A stretch of 64,000 nucleotides of DNA from Pseudanabaena sp. M085S1SP2A07QC (GCA_020404895.1 JADBWK010000147.1:23682-87681), one strand, 5' to 3'; shown: positions 30,103 through 41,525, numbered from the stretch's first letter. The notes: a model not told the origin generated them from the sequence alone. A program made the numbers and translations.

Positions 30103-30671
30103 GCAAATAACTCCGCTTCTTTTAATAATTTACCAACAGCATCTTTCGCAGACACAATTGGTTGTCCTTTGAGTTGCCACGCGATCGCTAACTCAGGATC
30201 TTTCCATAATAAACAGCGCTCTTCACTGGGAGCATAATAATCTGTCGCTTTATAAGCCACTTCGGCAAAGTCAGACAATACCGCGAATCCGTGGGCAAAT
30301 CCGACAGGAATCCATAGTTGCTGATAGTTTTCCGCACTAAGAATATAACTTACCGATTTACCAAATGTTGGTGAACTATGTCGCAAATCTACAGCCACAT
30401 CTTGAATTGTGCCTGTCAAAGCTCTAATTAATTTGCCCTGTGGTTTGCCAATTTGGTAATGCAATCCCCTCAACACATTTTTTTGCGATCGCGAATGATT
30501 ATCTTGGACAAAGGTGAGATCTAAGCCTGTTTTTTCAACAAAGACTTGATGGTTATATGACTCATAGAAGAAGCCTCGCTCATCACCAAATACCCTAGGC
30601 GTAATCAGTAAAACATCAGAAATTGCTGTGCTTTCAACTTTCATGCAAATATTGCGTAACATTAACCCCAA
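30099..30671 (-). CDS. rfbC: dTDP-4-dehydrorhamnose 3,5-epimerase
   Basis: DERGFFYESYNHQVF, QDNHSRSQKNVLRGLHYQ, WIPVGFAHGFAVLSDFAEVAYK. Confidence 0.95.
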   Translation of the reverse strand: MGLMLRNICMKVESTAISDVLLITPRVFGDERGFFYESYNHQVFVEKTGLDLTFVQDNHSRSQKNVLRGLHYQIGKPQGKLIRALTGTIQDVAVDLRHSSPTFGKSVSYILSAENYQQLWIPVGFAHGFAVLSDFAEVAYKATDYYAPSEERCLLWKDPELAIAWQLKGQPIVSAKDAVGKLLKEAELFA

Positions 30672-30761
30672 AATTATGTCTTAAAATTATCAATTTACAG
30701 CACTAAGCTCAAAGACACTTAAGGTTATAATTTTCTACGCGATCGCAGTAGGAGAAACACA

Positions 30762-31691
30762 GTGTCGGAAATGTTGTGGTCAGTGGTTGTACCAACTTAT
30801 AACCGTCTACCGATTTTGCAGAAATGTCTCGCTGCATTGGAAAAACAGACCATAGCCCAGCCATATGAAATTTTGGTTATTGACGATGGCTCATCCGATG
30901 GTACGGTGGAGTTTTTGACAGTTAACCAAGATCGCTATCCACATCTGCGACTGTTAACGCAAAGCCATGCGGCGGCTGCGACAGCACGTAACTATGGCAT
31001 TGATGCTGCACTTGGTAAATATATTGCCTTTGTCGATAGTGATATCACGGTTAATCCTGAATATCTGCAAGCTCATACTGAAACCCTTGCCCAAGGAGAA
31101 AAAGTTTATAGTTATGGAAGAATCATAGATACTAGTAATCTGGAGTCTCCTGATTCCGAGGCTGTCTCAGCAGTACCGTATTTTACCGCCGCTATTTTTG
31201 ATACTTGTAATTTAGCGATCGCTCGTAAATGGTTATTGGAAGCAGGAAAATTTGATACTGGGTTCTTCCAATATGGTTGGGAAGATTTTGAGTTAGGAAT
31301 GCGGGTTAAAAAATTAGGTTTAAAACGAGTTACCTGTGCAGGGGCGATCGCTTTCCATTATCACGCTAAATTTTCCATTGATAAAATGCCACGACTGCTT
31401 GATTTAGAGGAACAACGTGGTCGAATGAGCATTATTTTTTATCAAAAACATCCAACATGGGAAGTCAAGTTAATGATTCAGAAAACTTGGCTCCATCTTG
31501 CGCTGTGGGGGATTCTCACCTTTGGGGGTACGCTTAATGATCGCACGCTCAAGCCTCTATTGAAATGGCTATGCGATCAAGGTAAATCAGAAATTGCGAT
31601 GGAGATTTTTCGGGTTTATATGAACTGGTACACTGTAATATGGATGTATCGCAATTGGGAGAAAGAACGTAAGTTGCTCTTTAATAAGTGA
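30762..31691 (+). CDS. Family 2 glycosyltransferase
   Basis: WSVVVPTYNRLPILQKCLAALEKQ, VIDDGSSDGTVEF, FVDSDI, YGWEDFELGMRVKKLG. Confidence 0.92.
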   Translation: MSEMLWSVVVPTYNRLPILQKCLAALEKQTIAQPYEILVIDDGSSDGTVEFLTVNQDRYPHLRLLTQSHAAAATARNYGIDAALGKYIAFVDSDITVNPEYLQAHTETLAQGEKVYSYGRIIDTSNLESPDSEAVSAVPYFTAAIFDTCNLAIARKWLLEAGKFDTGFFQYGWEDFELGMRVKKLGLKRVTCAGAIAFHYHAKFSIDKMPRLLDLEEQRGRMSIIFYQKHPTWEVKLMIQKTWLHLALWGILTFGGTLNDRTLKPLLKWLCDQGKSEIAMEIFRVYMNWYTVIWMYRNWEKERKLLFNK

Positions 31692-31720
31692 GAATGAGCA
31701 ATGCTTTAGACCGCCTATTC

Positions 31721-33604
31721 TCAGTCATTTGTTGAATGGAAATGGTTATAAATATGCTGAGCTAGCTTATTGCCAATACCTTCTGTTTCGGCAATCTGTT
31801 CAACAGTTGCTTGGCGGATATAATCAACGGAATGGAACTTTTCCAGCAGAACCTTTTGCCGATGATGTCCCAAGCCAGTGATTTGATCGAGGTGCGATCG
31901 CTGCATTCTTTGGCTGCGTTTTTTACGATGGAATGTAATCGCAAAACGATGAGCCTCATCGCGCAAACGTCGCAATACTTGTACGCCTGCTCGTTCTGGA
32001 TCGCCGCCAATTAATGGCTCAGATTGTTCTGGCAAAAAGATTTCTTCGCGCTTTTTCGCAAGGCTAATTACCGTCAAGCGATCGCGCAAACCCAACTTAT
32101 CAATAATTTTCATCACTGATGAAAGTTGTCCTTTTCCTCCATCGATCATTACTACGTCGGGGAAATCATTTTGGGGATTGGGAATTGGGGATTGGGAGTC
32201 ATTAAAATTGGTGTGATTTCTGAATCTTCTGGCAATGACTTCCGCGAGGCTGGCAAAGTCATCGGAATGCCCAGTCTGAATGTCTGGATTACGGATTTTG
32301 TAATGGCGATAATGTTGTTTCGCGGGAATGCCATCGATAAAGACTACTTGACTTGCCACGGCATCGGAGCCTTGAATGTGGGAAATGTCATAGCCTTCAA
32401 TACGATGTGGCAAGCTATCGAGACTGAGAATTTCCGCTAAGTCTTCTAATCCTTGTAAATTGCGATCGCTTTGTTTTTGAATTCGCGCTAACTCATACTG
32501 AGCATTGCGTTCCACCATTTCGATTAGTTCTGCTTTGAGTTGCCTTTGCGGTGTGGCGATCGCAACTTTTCGTCCTTTGCGATCGCTTAACCATGCTTGC
32601 AAAATCTCTACTTCAGGAAGTTCCAATTGGGTATGTACTTCATTGGGAATTTCAACAGGATCGCAGTTTTGATAATGTGCTTCTAAAGTGCGTTGCAAAA
32701 TAGCCTCTGGTACGTCACTTTGACTATCAGCAACAAAGGCTAATCGCCCAACCAGTCGCCCTGCGCGAATCTGGAATAGCTGAATGCAAGTATGTTGCTC
32801 GTCCTGTGCCATGGCGATCGCATCGCGAGAAACTGTATCATCAGGCAGAGATACCTTTTGATTGGCTCCCAGATTTTGCAAAACTTGAATGCGATCGCGT
32901 AAATCTGCTGCCTTCTCAAATTCTAAAGCCTCAGCCGCAGATTCCATTTTCTCGGTGAAAGTCTCGATCAACTCGCTGGATCTACCTTGAAAAATCATGG
33001 CAACGCGCACCATGATTTTATGATATTCTTCGGGCGAAATTAGCTCCTGACATACTCCTGGACATAAGCCCATGTCATAGTTCAGACAGGGACGATCCTT
33101 AAACATTGGTATTGGTCTTTGACGGAGGGGAAAAGCGCGTTTGATAATTCCTAAAGTGCGCTTGAGATTGAAGACATCGACATATGGCCCGTAATATTTA
33201 TCCTTAGTACCGCCCATCTTCCGTTTGCGGGTAATAAAAATGCGCGGATAGTCCTCTGACCAAGTAATACAGACGTAGGGATATTTTTTGTCGTCTTTGA
33301 GAAGGACGTTGTAATAGGGTTGATATTGCTTAATTAGATTCGCTTCAAGGGCGAGGGCTTCGGCTTCGGAGTCTGTGACTATAAACTCGATTTCATGGAC
33401 TAGCTGCACCATCATCGCAATGCGAGGCGACAAATCTTGACTACTACGAAAGTACGATCGCACCCGATTGCGTAGAGCCTTAGATTTACCGATATAGATT
33501 ACGCCATCATGGCGATCGCGCATAAAATAAACCCCTGCTTCTAGAGGGATTTCTTTTAAACGCGCCTGTAATTTTTCAGAATCTTGCAGTAATGGCTCAG
33601 TCAT
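31721..33604 (-). CDS. uvrC: Excinuclease ABC subunit C
   Basis: [51 protein letters not shown]-terminal HhH. Confidence 0.97.
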   Translation of the reverse strand: MTEPLLQDSEKLQARLKEIPLEAGVYFMRDRHDGVIYIGKSKALRNRVRSYFRSSQDLSPRIAMMVQLVHEIEFIVTDSEAEALALEANLIKQYQPYYNVLLKDDKKYPYVCITWSEDYPRIFITRKRKMGGTKDKYYGPYVDVFNLKRTLGIIKRAFPLRQRPIPMFKDRPCLNYDMGLCPGVCQELISPEEYHKIMVRVAMIFQGRSSELIETFTEKMESAAEALEFEKAADLRDRIQVLQNLGANQKVSLPDDTVSRDAIAMAQDEQHTCIQLFQIRAGRLVGRLAFVADSQSDVPEAILQRTLEAHYQNCDPVEIPNEVHTQLELPEVEILQAWLSDRKGRKVAIATPQRQLKAELIEMVERNAQYELARIQKQSDRNLQGLEDLAEILSLDSLPHRIEGYDISHIQGSDAVASQVVFIDGIPAKQHYRHYKIRNPDIQTGHSDDFASLAEVIARRFRNHTNFNDSQSPIPNPQNDFPDVVMIDGGKGQLSSVMKIIDKLGLRDRLTVISLAKKREEIFLPEQSEPLIGGDPERAGVQVLRRLRDEAHRFAITFHRKKRSQRMQRSHLDQITGLGHHRQKVLLEKFHSVDYIRQATVEQIAETEGIGNKLAQHIYNHFHSTND

Positions 33605-33615
33605 AATCCAATTAT

Positions 33616-33662
33616 ATCAACAGGCTATTTTGCCCGCTACTCGTGCAAAATAGCCTGTTGAT
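33616..33662. terminator. 18-bp hairpin between aroC and uvrC
   Basis: atcaacaggctattttgc-ccgctactcgt-gcaaaatagcctgttgat. Confidence 0.6.
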
Positions 33663-34745
33663 TTAAATACTTACTGTTTTTTGGCTGAGGTAGCGATCGC
33701 ACAACACCAAAGCCACCATAGCTTCTACCATCGGCACGGCGCGAGGTAATACACAAGGGTCATGGCGACCTCGACCTGTGAGGGTAGTATCTTCACCTGC
33801 GGCTGATACCGTCTTCTGTTCTAGCAAAATTGTCGCAGTTGGCTTAAAAGCAACCCGTAAAACGATGTTTTCGCCATTGGAAATGCCGCCTTGGATACCG
33901 CCTGAGTTATTCGTCCTTGTGCGGATGCGATCGCCGTCCATATAAAATTCATCGTTATGCTCACGACCAGTTAAATGAACGCCGTCAAAGCCTGAGCCAA
34001 TTTCAAAACCCTTGCTAGCTGGCAAAGACATGACTGCCTTAGCTAGATCTGCTTCCAATTTGTCGAATACAGGATCGCCCAAACCAACAGGCACATTTCG
34101 TGCCACACATTCGATGATGCCGCCGACGGAGTTGCCATCGCGACGAATTTTGTCGATGAAGTCGATCATTTTTTCCGCCATCTCAGAATCGGGACAGCGC
34201 AAAATATTGCTTTCCACTTGTTCCATTGTGACTATATTCGGATCGATGGTAGATGCAACCATGTCTTTAACCTGTCTGACATAGGCAATAATTTCAACAC
34301 CTGCAGCTTGTTTGAGGATCTTTTTAGCGATCGCACCTGCGGCAACCCGTCCGATTGTTTCCCTTGCTGAAGATCTGCCGCCACCTTGCCAATTACGAAT
34401 GCCATATTTTGCTTGATAGGTGGCATCAGCATGGGATGGGCGGAACTTTTCAGCCATTTCGGAATAGTCTTGGCTACGAGCATCTTTGTTCTGCACCAAA
34501 ATCATGATCGGTGTGCCGAGGGTCTTGCCTTCAAATACGCCTGACAATATCTGGGCACGATCATCTTCGCGACGTGGGGTAACGATTTTGCTTTGGCCTG
34601 GTTTACGGCGATCGAGGTCAGTTTGAATATCGGCTTCGCTTAGTTCTAGTTGTGGTGGACATCCATCGATGATCGCTCCCACGCCACCGCCGTGTGATTC
34701 CCCAAATGTCGTGACGCGAAATAAATGTCCGAATGTACTACCCAT
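33663..34745 (-). CDS. aroC: Chorismate synthase
   Basis: [36 protein letters not shown]-type [19 protein letters not shown]; internal Met preferred over the ORF-track start. Confidence 0.97.
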   Translation of the reverse strand: MGSTFGHLFRVTTFGESHGGGVGAIIDGCPPQLELSEADIQTDLDRRKPGQSKIVTPRREDDRAQILSGVFEGKTLGTPIMILVQNKDARSQDYSEMAEKFRPSHADATYQAKYGIRNWQGGGRSSARETIGRVAAGAIAKKILKQAAGVEIIAYVRQVKDMVASTIDPNIVTMEQVESNILRCPDSEMAEKMIDFIDKIRRDGNSVGGIIECVARNVPVGLGDPVFDKLEADLAKAVMSLPASKGFEIGSGFDGVHLTGREHNDEFYMDGDRIRTRTNNSGGIQGGISNGENIVLRVAFKPTATILLEQKTVSAAGEDTTLTGRGRHDPCVLPRAVPMVEAMVALVLCDRYLSQKTVSI

Positions 34746-34809
34746 GTTTAAATTTTGAATCCTAAAAAACACTAAAAATAAATGGCGACTTAAATTTGAG
34801 AAGTTTTTT

Positions 34810-34883
34810 ACCCCCTCTAACTCCCCCTTGCAAAGGGGGAGGATTCAAGTTTCCCCCCTTTGCAAGGGGGGATTAAGGGGGGT
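34810..34883. repeat. Nested C/G-run palindromic repeat
   Basis: accccctctaactcccccttgcaaagggggaggattcaagtttcccccctttgcaaggggggattaaggggggt. Confidence 0.8.
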
Positions 34884-35129
34884 AAAAGCAGAAATTCATG
34901 CTAGATAGGAAATTTCTCAAACAAGCTCTAACTTAATTTTAACGTCAGTTCGACGAAGCCGAAAACAGATGACTGCGATCGCAGCCCGCAGTCGCCAATT
35001 TTCGCTTAACAAATAGTGTAAATTGCTGAATAAATATCCTTTACTGTTTTATGACCTCGTGATAATTTAGGGCTATAATTTACGTATTTGCTCACAGTAG
35101 TTATTAATTTTTCTCTGGTGTGAATTGAA

Positions 35130-38100
35130 ATGAGAAATAGATTTTGCCTACTTTTGTCAGCGATCGCATTTTTAAGCATCACCCAATCCACTCAAGCCCA
35201 GATCTCGGTTGATGGTAGTACGGCAACGCAAGTAAATGGCAATGCGATCGCCCCGACAGGAGCAGGCACTATCAATGGCAATAATCTTTATCACAGCTTT
35301 AGTGAATTTAACGTGCCGCAGTCGGGCGTAATCTTTAATACTGGAAACTCTGCGGTAAATGGCGCTGACGTTCGCAACATTATCAATCGGGTTACAGGCG
35401 ATAATCCTTCTGCAATTTTAGGCACGCTTGAGAGCCGCCAAGCTTTTCCTAATGCCAATCTTTATCTCATGAATCCTAATGGGATTATATTTGGGCAAAA
35501 TGCCCGTTTAGATATTGGTGGCTCCTTTCATGCGACTACAGGCAATGGTTTGGGCTTTGATAGCGGTACTTTTAGCGTTGACAAGAATTCTCTCAGCTTT
35601 CCCAATGGCGATCCGAAAACAATTCGCTTTGCGATCGCTCAACCTGCGGGCATTATCAATCAAGGCAATTTATCAGTAGATACTGGTAAATCTATTACTT
35701 TTACTGGTGGCAGCATTATCAATACAGGCACATTGACAGCTCCTAGTGGCAATATTGCTCTAACTGCTGTAGCAGGCAATAGCCAAGTTGAGTTGCGATC
35801 GCCTGATGTGGTTTTAGGTTTGCAAGTAACCAATAATGCTATTCCCACTAACTGGAGCGGCAAAATTACAGAGTTACCCAAATTAGCGGAGCTACTTACG
35901 GGCAAAGTACCAGAAGCCAATCAAGTAGTAGTCAAAGCTGATGGTTCGCTGGCTCTAGTGGCAAGTCCTGCGGCTAACGATATTACTGTGACCAATGGAA
36001 TGTCAGTTATATCGGGAAGAGTCGATGTATCTTCTTCAGACTCAAAAGCAGGCAATGTTGGGATTTTTGGTGAAAAAGTAGGATTGGTAAGTGCTCAGAT
36101 TGATGCGTCGGGAGCGCTTGGGGGCGGAACAGTTCTGATTGGCGGCAATCTTCAGGGTAATGGAATTTCTCCAAATGCACTGAAAACTTTTGTGAATAGT
36201 AGCTCGAAGATCGATGTTAGCGCCATCTTGCGTGGAAATGCTGGCACTGTGATCGTCTGGGCCGATCTTAATACAAGATTTCTTGGATCGATTATTGCCA
36301 AGGGTGGAAATCAGTCTGGTGATGGCGGCTTTGTGGAAGTCTCTGGAAAACAGAATCTTGATTACAGAGGAAATGTAAATACATTAGCTCCTAATGGAAA
36401 AACAGGAACATTACTACTTGATCCCACAGACATTAACGTTGTTTTCTCTGCTCCTGTAGGATCTTTTACTGGATTGACCGATGTAGATGAATTTAGTGAT
36501 CCAGATACTGCACAACCAGGTAACTTCCTAACTGTAGGGTTTATTAACGGTGCAACATCGAATGTCATATTACAGGCTACCAATGATATAAATTTTGATA
36601 CCTCAGTAGCAATTACTACATTAGGCGTGGGGTTGACGGCTCAAGCTGGCAGGGATATCAACGTCAACGAAAATATCGCCACAAATGCTGGGGCAATTAA
36701 CTTTACCGCAGGTCGAGATATCGTCGTCAACGATAATATCTCCACAAAAGCTGGGGCAATTAACTTTACCGCAGGTCGAGATATTATCGGAACAGGAGCG
36801 CTAAAAACATCTCCTACTAGTGGCAATGCTGGCAATGTTGACCTCACAGCAGGTCGAGATGTCAGCCTTAATAGTATCGATGCAGTCTCGAATATCACTG
36901 GGAATGGTGGTAATGTCACGATCCAAGCAATCGGAAACATTCAAACTACAGGAACCTTCCCTGCATTTGGCAACACCTACAGCATTGCCACAAACCCTGG
37001 TGGTCTAGTTGGTAACGCTGGTAATATTTCGTTAACAAGTACGAGTGGTGCGATCGATGTTAGCTCTGGGCGAGTTCATGCGGTTGCCACCATCGGCAAT
37101 AGCGGAAATATTACGTTTCAAGCCGCAGGCAATATTATAACTGGGGCTGGAGTTGCGCCCCTTGCGGCTGTCGGTTCCTTTATCGCCTCTGGTGGTAATG
37201 GTATTCCTGGTACGATCTCGTTCACTAGTTTAAGTGGAGCGATCGATACCAGTTTGGGCACGGTAGATGCTGGAAATTCAAATATTGGTAATGGTGGAAA
37301 TGTATTCTTTCAAGCCGCTGATAATATCACTACAGCGACTATATCGGCTGAAACAGTTGATGCTAATGGTAACGGCGGAAGAATTAGTCTTATCAGTCAA
37401 TTGGGTTCTATTAAATCTACCGCAGGATTACTAAGCACGACTTCTTTTGGAAATGCAGGAAGTATATTCCTCCAAGCATTAGGGAACATCCTAACCAGTG
37501 ATCTTGCGGCAGGTAGTAATTTTCTTGGCAACGCAGGTAGAATTTCGGCTACTAGTACTAATGGAGTGATTGATACAACTTTGGGGACTGTTAGAGCAAG
37601 GATTAATGGAGGCAATGGTTTGGGTGGAACGGTTGATTTTCGGGCTGCTGGTAACGTTAATACTGGGGAAATTCTGGCAACAGGGAACTTAGGTGGTGGC
37701 ACGATCAATCTGACTAGCAATAATGGAGCGATTAATACCATCACAGGTAATATTGACGCTAGTTCTATTAATGGGAATGGTGGGAATATTACTTTTGTAG
37801 CCCGCAATAGCATTACAACTACTAATCTCAATGCCAGCAGCGATCTTGCTAGTGGCGGCAATATTAGCCTCGACCCCATTGGCGATATTATTTTTAACTC
37901 GGCAAATACCGCAGGATCGATTCAGGGTGGTAATTTCTTCGCATCCTCAACAGGTGGGAATATTAGGGTTACTGGCTTTGTGTCTAGTGTATTTGCTGCT
38001 TGTGGAGGATCGAGTATTTGTTCTGCTAGCAATAGCGGTGGCACAGGCGGTCAGATATTTCTTCGCCATGGTGGACTCACTCCATTTGTGATTGGTAACT

Positions 38101-39545
38101 CTAGTACTAATGGAACCACAGGTATTGTCACTACAGGATCTTCCACCTTAGCTCTCAGCAGTATTATTCCCGTCGGCACAGGTATTTTTACTCAAGGTAA
38201 TATTATTGTCGCTCCATCAGGCAACACTATTTTCACGCCGCCAAAGAAGATAGTTGAGGTCAATCCCAGTCCTCCTGAGACGAAGATTCTGATCCAAATC
38301 AGGGATATCATGAAAAAAGAGGTCGATCTCTTCTTAAAAGAAGAAAACTTAGACAAGGCTTTTGAATCTATCGAAAAAGCCTACATCTCCGAGTTAGGGG
38401 TTTTCTTGGGGGAACCTCTGAAGCTACCCACATTAACCATAAACCAAGCCCAAGATATATTAAGCGATGTCTCAAAGCGATCAGGAAGTCCTTCTGTGTT
38501 GATCTATCCGATCATGCTGAACGATCGCATCGAAGTTTTAGTCGTCCCGCCTAAAGAACTCGGCAAACCGTTTCATCGCTATACCAACTATGCTAACGAA
38601 GAAGAAATTATTACAGTTTTGACGGATTATCGAGCCAGCCTCCGAGACACAAGTTCACTGGATTATTTAGAGCAAGCGCGAAAGCTCTATGACTGGGTGA
38701 TGCGTCCTATTGATGCTCAGTTGCAAGCACTAAAGGTTGAAACAGTTGTATTTGTAATGGACTCTGGCTTACGTGTGATCCCTCCTGCGGCTCTTCATGA
38801 TGGCAAACAGTTCTTAGTTGAGCGCTATGCTTCGGCAAATATTCCCTCATTGCGGGTGACCAGACTAGAAGAGCTTGATCGCAAAAATACGCGGGTTTTA
38901 GCAATGGGGCTAACCGAAGCAAGGGAAGGTTTGAGTGCATTGCCAGCCGTGGAAGTGGAAATTAGAACAATAGCTAATCAAGTGCTATCTGGGACTACGT
39001 TTTTAGATCGAGACTTTACGGTCAATAATCTGCAAGCGCAACGTGGTAAGGCAAAATATGGAATTATCCATTTAGGAACTCACGGAAAATTCTTGCAAGA
39101 TCGGTCTAATGAGTCCTTTATTCAGTTTTGGGATGGGAAGCTACGCTCCAGCCAAATTCCTAGTCTAAGATTTGATCAACCTGTGATCGATATGCTGACC
39201 TTAAGTGCTTGTGAAACTGCTGTTGGCAACAATCTTGGTATAAGTGGCTTAGCGGTTGAGTCAGGGGCAAGAAGTATTCTTGCGTCTCTGTGGACAGTGT
39301 CGGATGCGGGGACAGCACCTTTGATGATTAGTTTTTACAAGGCTTTTCCTGATGCGCTTAGTAAGGCGACGGCTTTAAGAAAAGCGCAGCTTGATTTGAT
39401 CAAAGGGAAGGTCAAGATTGTGAATAATCAAATTGTCGGAGTTGAAGGTTTGGCTGCGATCGCTTTGCCAAAAGGAACTGGAAATATCGATATAAGTCAT
39501 CCTTTCTTTTGGTCATCTTTTATTTTGGTGGGCAATTGGCTATGA
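35130..39545 (+). CDS. Two-partner secretion exoprotein (filamentous hemagglutinin N-terminal domain) with C-terminal CHAT domain
   Basis: Signal peptide-like N-term; YHSFSEFNVPQSGVIFNTG, NLYLMNPNGIIFGQNARLDIGGSFHATT; beta-repeat region; C-term YGIIHLGTHGKF and LTLSACETAVGNNLGISGLA (CHAT His/Cys). Confidence 0.93.
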   Translation: MRNRFCLLLSAIAFLSITQSTQAQISVDGSTATQVNGNAIAPTGAGTINGNNLYHSFSEFNVPQSGVIFNTGNSAVNGADVRNIINRVTGDNPSAILGTLESRQAFPNANLYLMNPNGIIFGQNARLDIGGSFHATTGNGLGFDSGTFSVDKNSLSFPNGDPKTIRFAIAQPAGIINQGNLSVDTGKSITFTGGSIINTGTLTAPSGNIALTAVAGNSQVELRSPDVVLGLQVTNNAIPTNWSGKITELPKLAELLTGKVPEANQVVVKADGSLALVASPAANDITVTNGMSVISGRVDVSSSDSKAGNVGIFGEKVGLVSAQIDASGALGGGTVLIGGNLQGNGISPNALKTFVNSSSKIDVSAILRGNAGTVIVWADLNTRFLGSIIAKGGNQSGDGGFVEVSGKQNLDYRGNVNTLAPNGKTGTLLLDPTDINVVFSAPVGSFTGLTDVDEFSDPDTAQPGNFLTVGFINGATSNVILQATNDINFDTSVAITTLGVGLTAQAGRDINVNENIATNAGAINFTAGRDIVVNDNISTKAGAINFTAGRDIIGTGALKTSPTSGNAGNVDLTAGRDVSLNSIDAVSNITGNGGNVTIQAIGNIQTTGTFPAFGNTYSIATNPGGLVGNAGNISLTSTSGAIDVSSGRVHAVATIGNSGNITFQAAGNIITGAGVAPLAAVGSFIASGGNGIPGTISFTSLSGAIDTSLGTVDAGNSNIGNGGNVFFQAADNITTATISAETVDANGNGGRISLISQLGSIKSTAGLLSTTSFGNAGSIFLQALGNILTSDLAAGSNFLGNAGRISATSTNGVIDTTLGTVRARINGGNGLGGTVDFRAAGNVNTGEILATGNLGGGTINLTSNNGAINTITGNIDASSINGNGGNITFVARNSITTTNLNASSDLASGGNISLDPIGDIIFNSANTAGSIQGGNFFASSTGGNIRVTGFVSSVFAACGGSSICSASNSGGTGGQIFLRHGGLTPFVIGNSSTNGTTGIVTTGSSTLALSSIIPVGTGIFTQGNIIVAPSGNTIFTPPKKIVEVNPSPPETKILIQIRDIMKKEVDLFLKEENLDKAFESIEKAYISELGVFLGEPLKLPTLTINQAQDILSDVSKRSGSPSVLIYPIMLNDRIEVLVVPPKELGKPFHRYTNYANEEEIITVLTDYRASLRDTSSLDYLEQARKLYDWVMRPIDAQLQALKVETVVFVMDSGLRVIPPAALHDGKQFLVERYASANIPSLRVTRLEELDRKNTRVLAMGLTEAREGLSALPAVEVEIRTIANQVLSGTTFLDRDFTVNNLQAQRGKAKYGIIHLGTHGKFLQDRSNESFIQFWDGKLRSSQIPSLRFDQPVIDMLTLSACETAVGNNLGISGLAVESGARSILASLWTVSDAGTAPLMISFYKAFPDALSKATALRKAQLDLIKGKVKIVNNQIVGVEGLAAIALPKGTGNIDISHPFFWSSFILVGNWL
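36656..36784. repeat. 63-bp in-frame direct repeat in the exoprotein gene
   Basis: gctggggcaattaactttaccgcaggtcgagatat at about 36687 and 36750; protein AGAINFTAGRDI twice. Confidence 0.85.
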
Positions 39546-39572
39546 GTTACATTGCTTTACGCTCAAACCTGA

Positions 39573-39623
39573 ACAAAGTTTTGCAAAAAGTGCTGCTTTG
39601 CAGCTTTTTTTACAAAACTTTGT
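39573..39623. terminator. Long hairpin downstream of the exoprotein gene
   Basis: acaaagttttgcaaaaagtgctgc-ttt-gcagctttttttacaaaactttgt (11 bp perfect outer stem, imperfect middle, GCTGC/GCAGC core). Confidence 0.7.
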
Positions 39624-39730
39624 TTGTGAATTCTTTCGGATCGCAAATTACTTTAATAGTTGTGTATAGTAATGCGATCGCAATCTGGGGGCTACAAGAT
39701 TTATATAAGTTATCAATTTGAGGTGTGTAG

Positions 39731-41482
39731 GTGAATCAAAATTTGATTAGTTCAATCAAGACAAGTAGCAAGATCATAATTGTCTCGCTACCGAGCCTCA
39801 TGCTTAGTTGTGTTGGATTGGCTAGCTATGCACAAGTTCCTTCAATATCTTCCCCATTAACTCGCCCCCCAGAATCTCTATCGCCAAAACTACCGACGAA
39901 GCCTGTAAGTCCGATTCTCAATCCCGCGCAATCATTACCTTCAATAAGTACACCAGACCAACTATCACCTGCATCTCAAAATGAAATATTAATTCCAGTC
40001 AAGCGAATTGATATTTTGGGCAGTTCAATTCTCACATTAGTCGAAATCGAATCACTGGTGTTGCCGCTCCAAAATAAATCGGTTACGCTCAGACAATTAC
40101 AAGAAGTTGCCGATAAAATTACACAAATTTATCAAGATCGTAACTATATTACTTCTCGCGCAGTTCTTGCACCGCAGGATATTAAAGATGGTGTGGTTAT
40201 AGTCCAAGTCAGAGAAGGAGCTTTGGAGCGAGTTGATGTCAAGCGATCGGGAGATGTCGTCAGCAGGTTAAATGATAGCTATATCCGCGATCGCATCCTG
40301 CAAGCAGCATCAACACCTCTCAATTTTACGAGCTTAGAAGATACTCTCCAGTTATTGCGATCGGATCCTTTAATTGGTGACATTAGAGCCAACTTAGCTA
40401 CAGGCAGCCAGCAAAACCAGAGCATTTTACAGATTACATTGACCGAGGCAAAATCCTTTAGTGTCCGTCCATTTTTTGATAACTATGGCAATACCTCTAC
40501 AGGGATCTATCGGGTAGGCGTGAATCTACAAGAACTTAACACCACAGGTATTGGGGACTCACTTTTCGCTGGGTATACCCGTTCTGGTAGCTCAGATATT
40601 TATCAACTGAATTATCAATATCCGATTAATCCCAAAGCTGGAACCATAAGCTTTAACTTTTCCGCAGGTCAAAGTCCTATTACTGAGAAGCCTTTCGACA
40701 GCTTGAATATTCTCACAGATTCGCAAACCTATGAGATAGCATACCGTCAACCTTTAATGCGATCGCCCCGCGAAGAGTTTGCCCTTGGAGGCAGTATTGC
40801 TTTTGAGAATAGTGGCTCCTATTTTGGTAATCGATCGTTTAATTTTCAAAATTTCAAGTTTGATGATGGGCGATCGCAGTCTAGAGTTTTACGATTTAGC
40901 CAAGATTATTTAAGCCGAGATCCAGAGGGAGCTTGGATATTACGTTCTACCCTAAATCTGGGATTAAATATTCTTGGCGCGACGATTCGCAATGATGGTT
41001 CACCTGACGGTAGATTCTTTTATTGGATTGGACAGGTGTTGAGGGTTCAACGTCTTGGTAATGATAAAGACACCTTGGCATTCTTTCGGCTTAATATGCA
41101 GTTTTCGAGAGATCAGTTGCTGTCTATTAATCGGTTTAGTATTGGTGGTCCTCAATCTATTCGCGGCTATCGCCAAAATCAACTAGCTGGGGATAGTGGG
41201 CTTCAGGCTTCGGTAGAGTTACAATTTCCCGTGGCACGAGATGAAGAAGGAGCATCCATTGTGAAGCTATTACCTTTTGTGGAAGCTGGCACAATTTGGA
41301 ATTCTTCAGGTGTAAGTTCGACAACTCAGTCATTATTTGGTCTGGGCTTAGGTGCGACCTATCAACCGATGCACAATCTAACCCTGCGTCTTGACTATGG
41401 TATTCCTTTAGTAAATGTCTCTAACTCAGGCAATAACCTCCAAGATTCAGGGCTTTACTTCTCTGTAAACGCAAATTTTTAA
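39731..41482 (+). CDS. TpsB/ShlB/FhaC/HecB-type outer membrane transporter
   Basis: POTRA-like VKRIDILGSSILTLVEIESLVLPLQNKSVTLRQLQEVADKITQIYQDRNYITSRAVLAPQDI; barrel with FSIGGPQSIRGYRQNQLAGDSGL. Confidence 0.94.
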   Translation: MNQNLISSIKTSSKIIIVSLPSLMLSCVGLASYAQVPSISSPLTRPPESLSPKLPTKPVSPILNPAQSLPSISTPDQLSPASQNEILIPVKRIDILGSSILTLVEIESLVLPLQNKSVTLRQLQEVADKITQIYQDRNYITSRAVLAPQDIKDGVVIVQVREGALERVDVKRSGDVVSRLNDSYIRDRILQAASTPLNFTSLEDTLQLLRSDPLIGDIRANLATGSQQNQSILQITLTEAKSFSVRPFFDNYGNTSTGIYRVGVNLQELNTTGIGDSLFAGYTRSGSSDIYQLNYQYPINPKAGTISFNFSAGQSPITEKPFDSLNILTDSQTYEIAYRQPLMRSPREEFALGGSIAFENSGSYFGNRSFNFQNFKFDDGRSQSRVLRFSQDYLSRDPEGAWILRSTLNLGLNILGATIRNDGSPDGRFFYWIGQVLRVQRLGNDKDTLAFFRLNMQFSRDQLLSINRFSIGGPQSIRGYRQNQLAGDSGLQASVELQFPVARDEEGASIVKLLPFVEAGTIWNSSGVSSTTQSLFGLGLGATYQPMHNLTLRLDYGIPLVNVSNSGNNLQDSGLYFSVNANF

Positions 41483-41525
41483 AACCCAAAAAGAAGGTCG
41501 GGCGCAAAGCACTACCCTTATTTTG

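Noticed and set aside
36341-37879. Long antisense ORFs within the FHA-CHAT gene (e.g. 36641..36940, 37397..37879)
   Set aside because: Low-complexity mirror of the repeat-rich coding strand; no independent support
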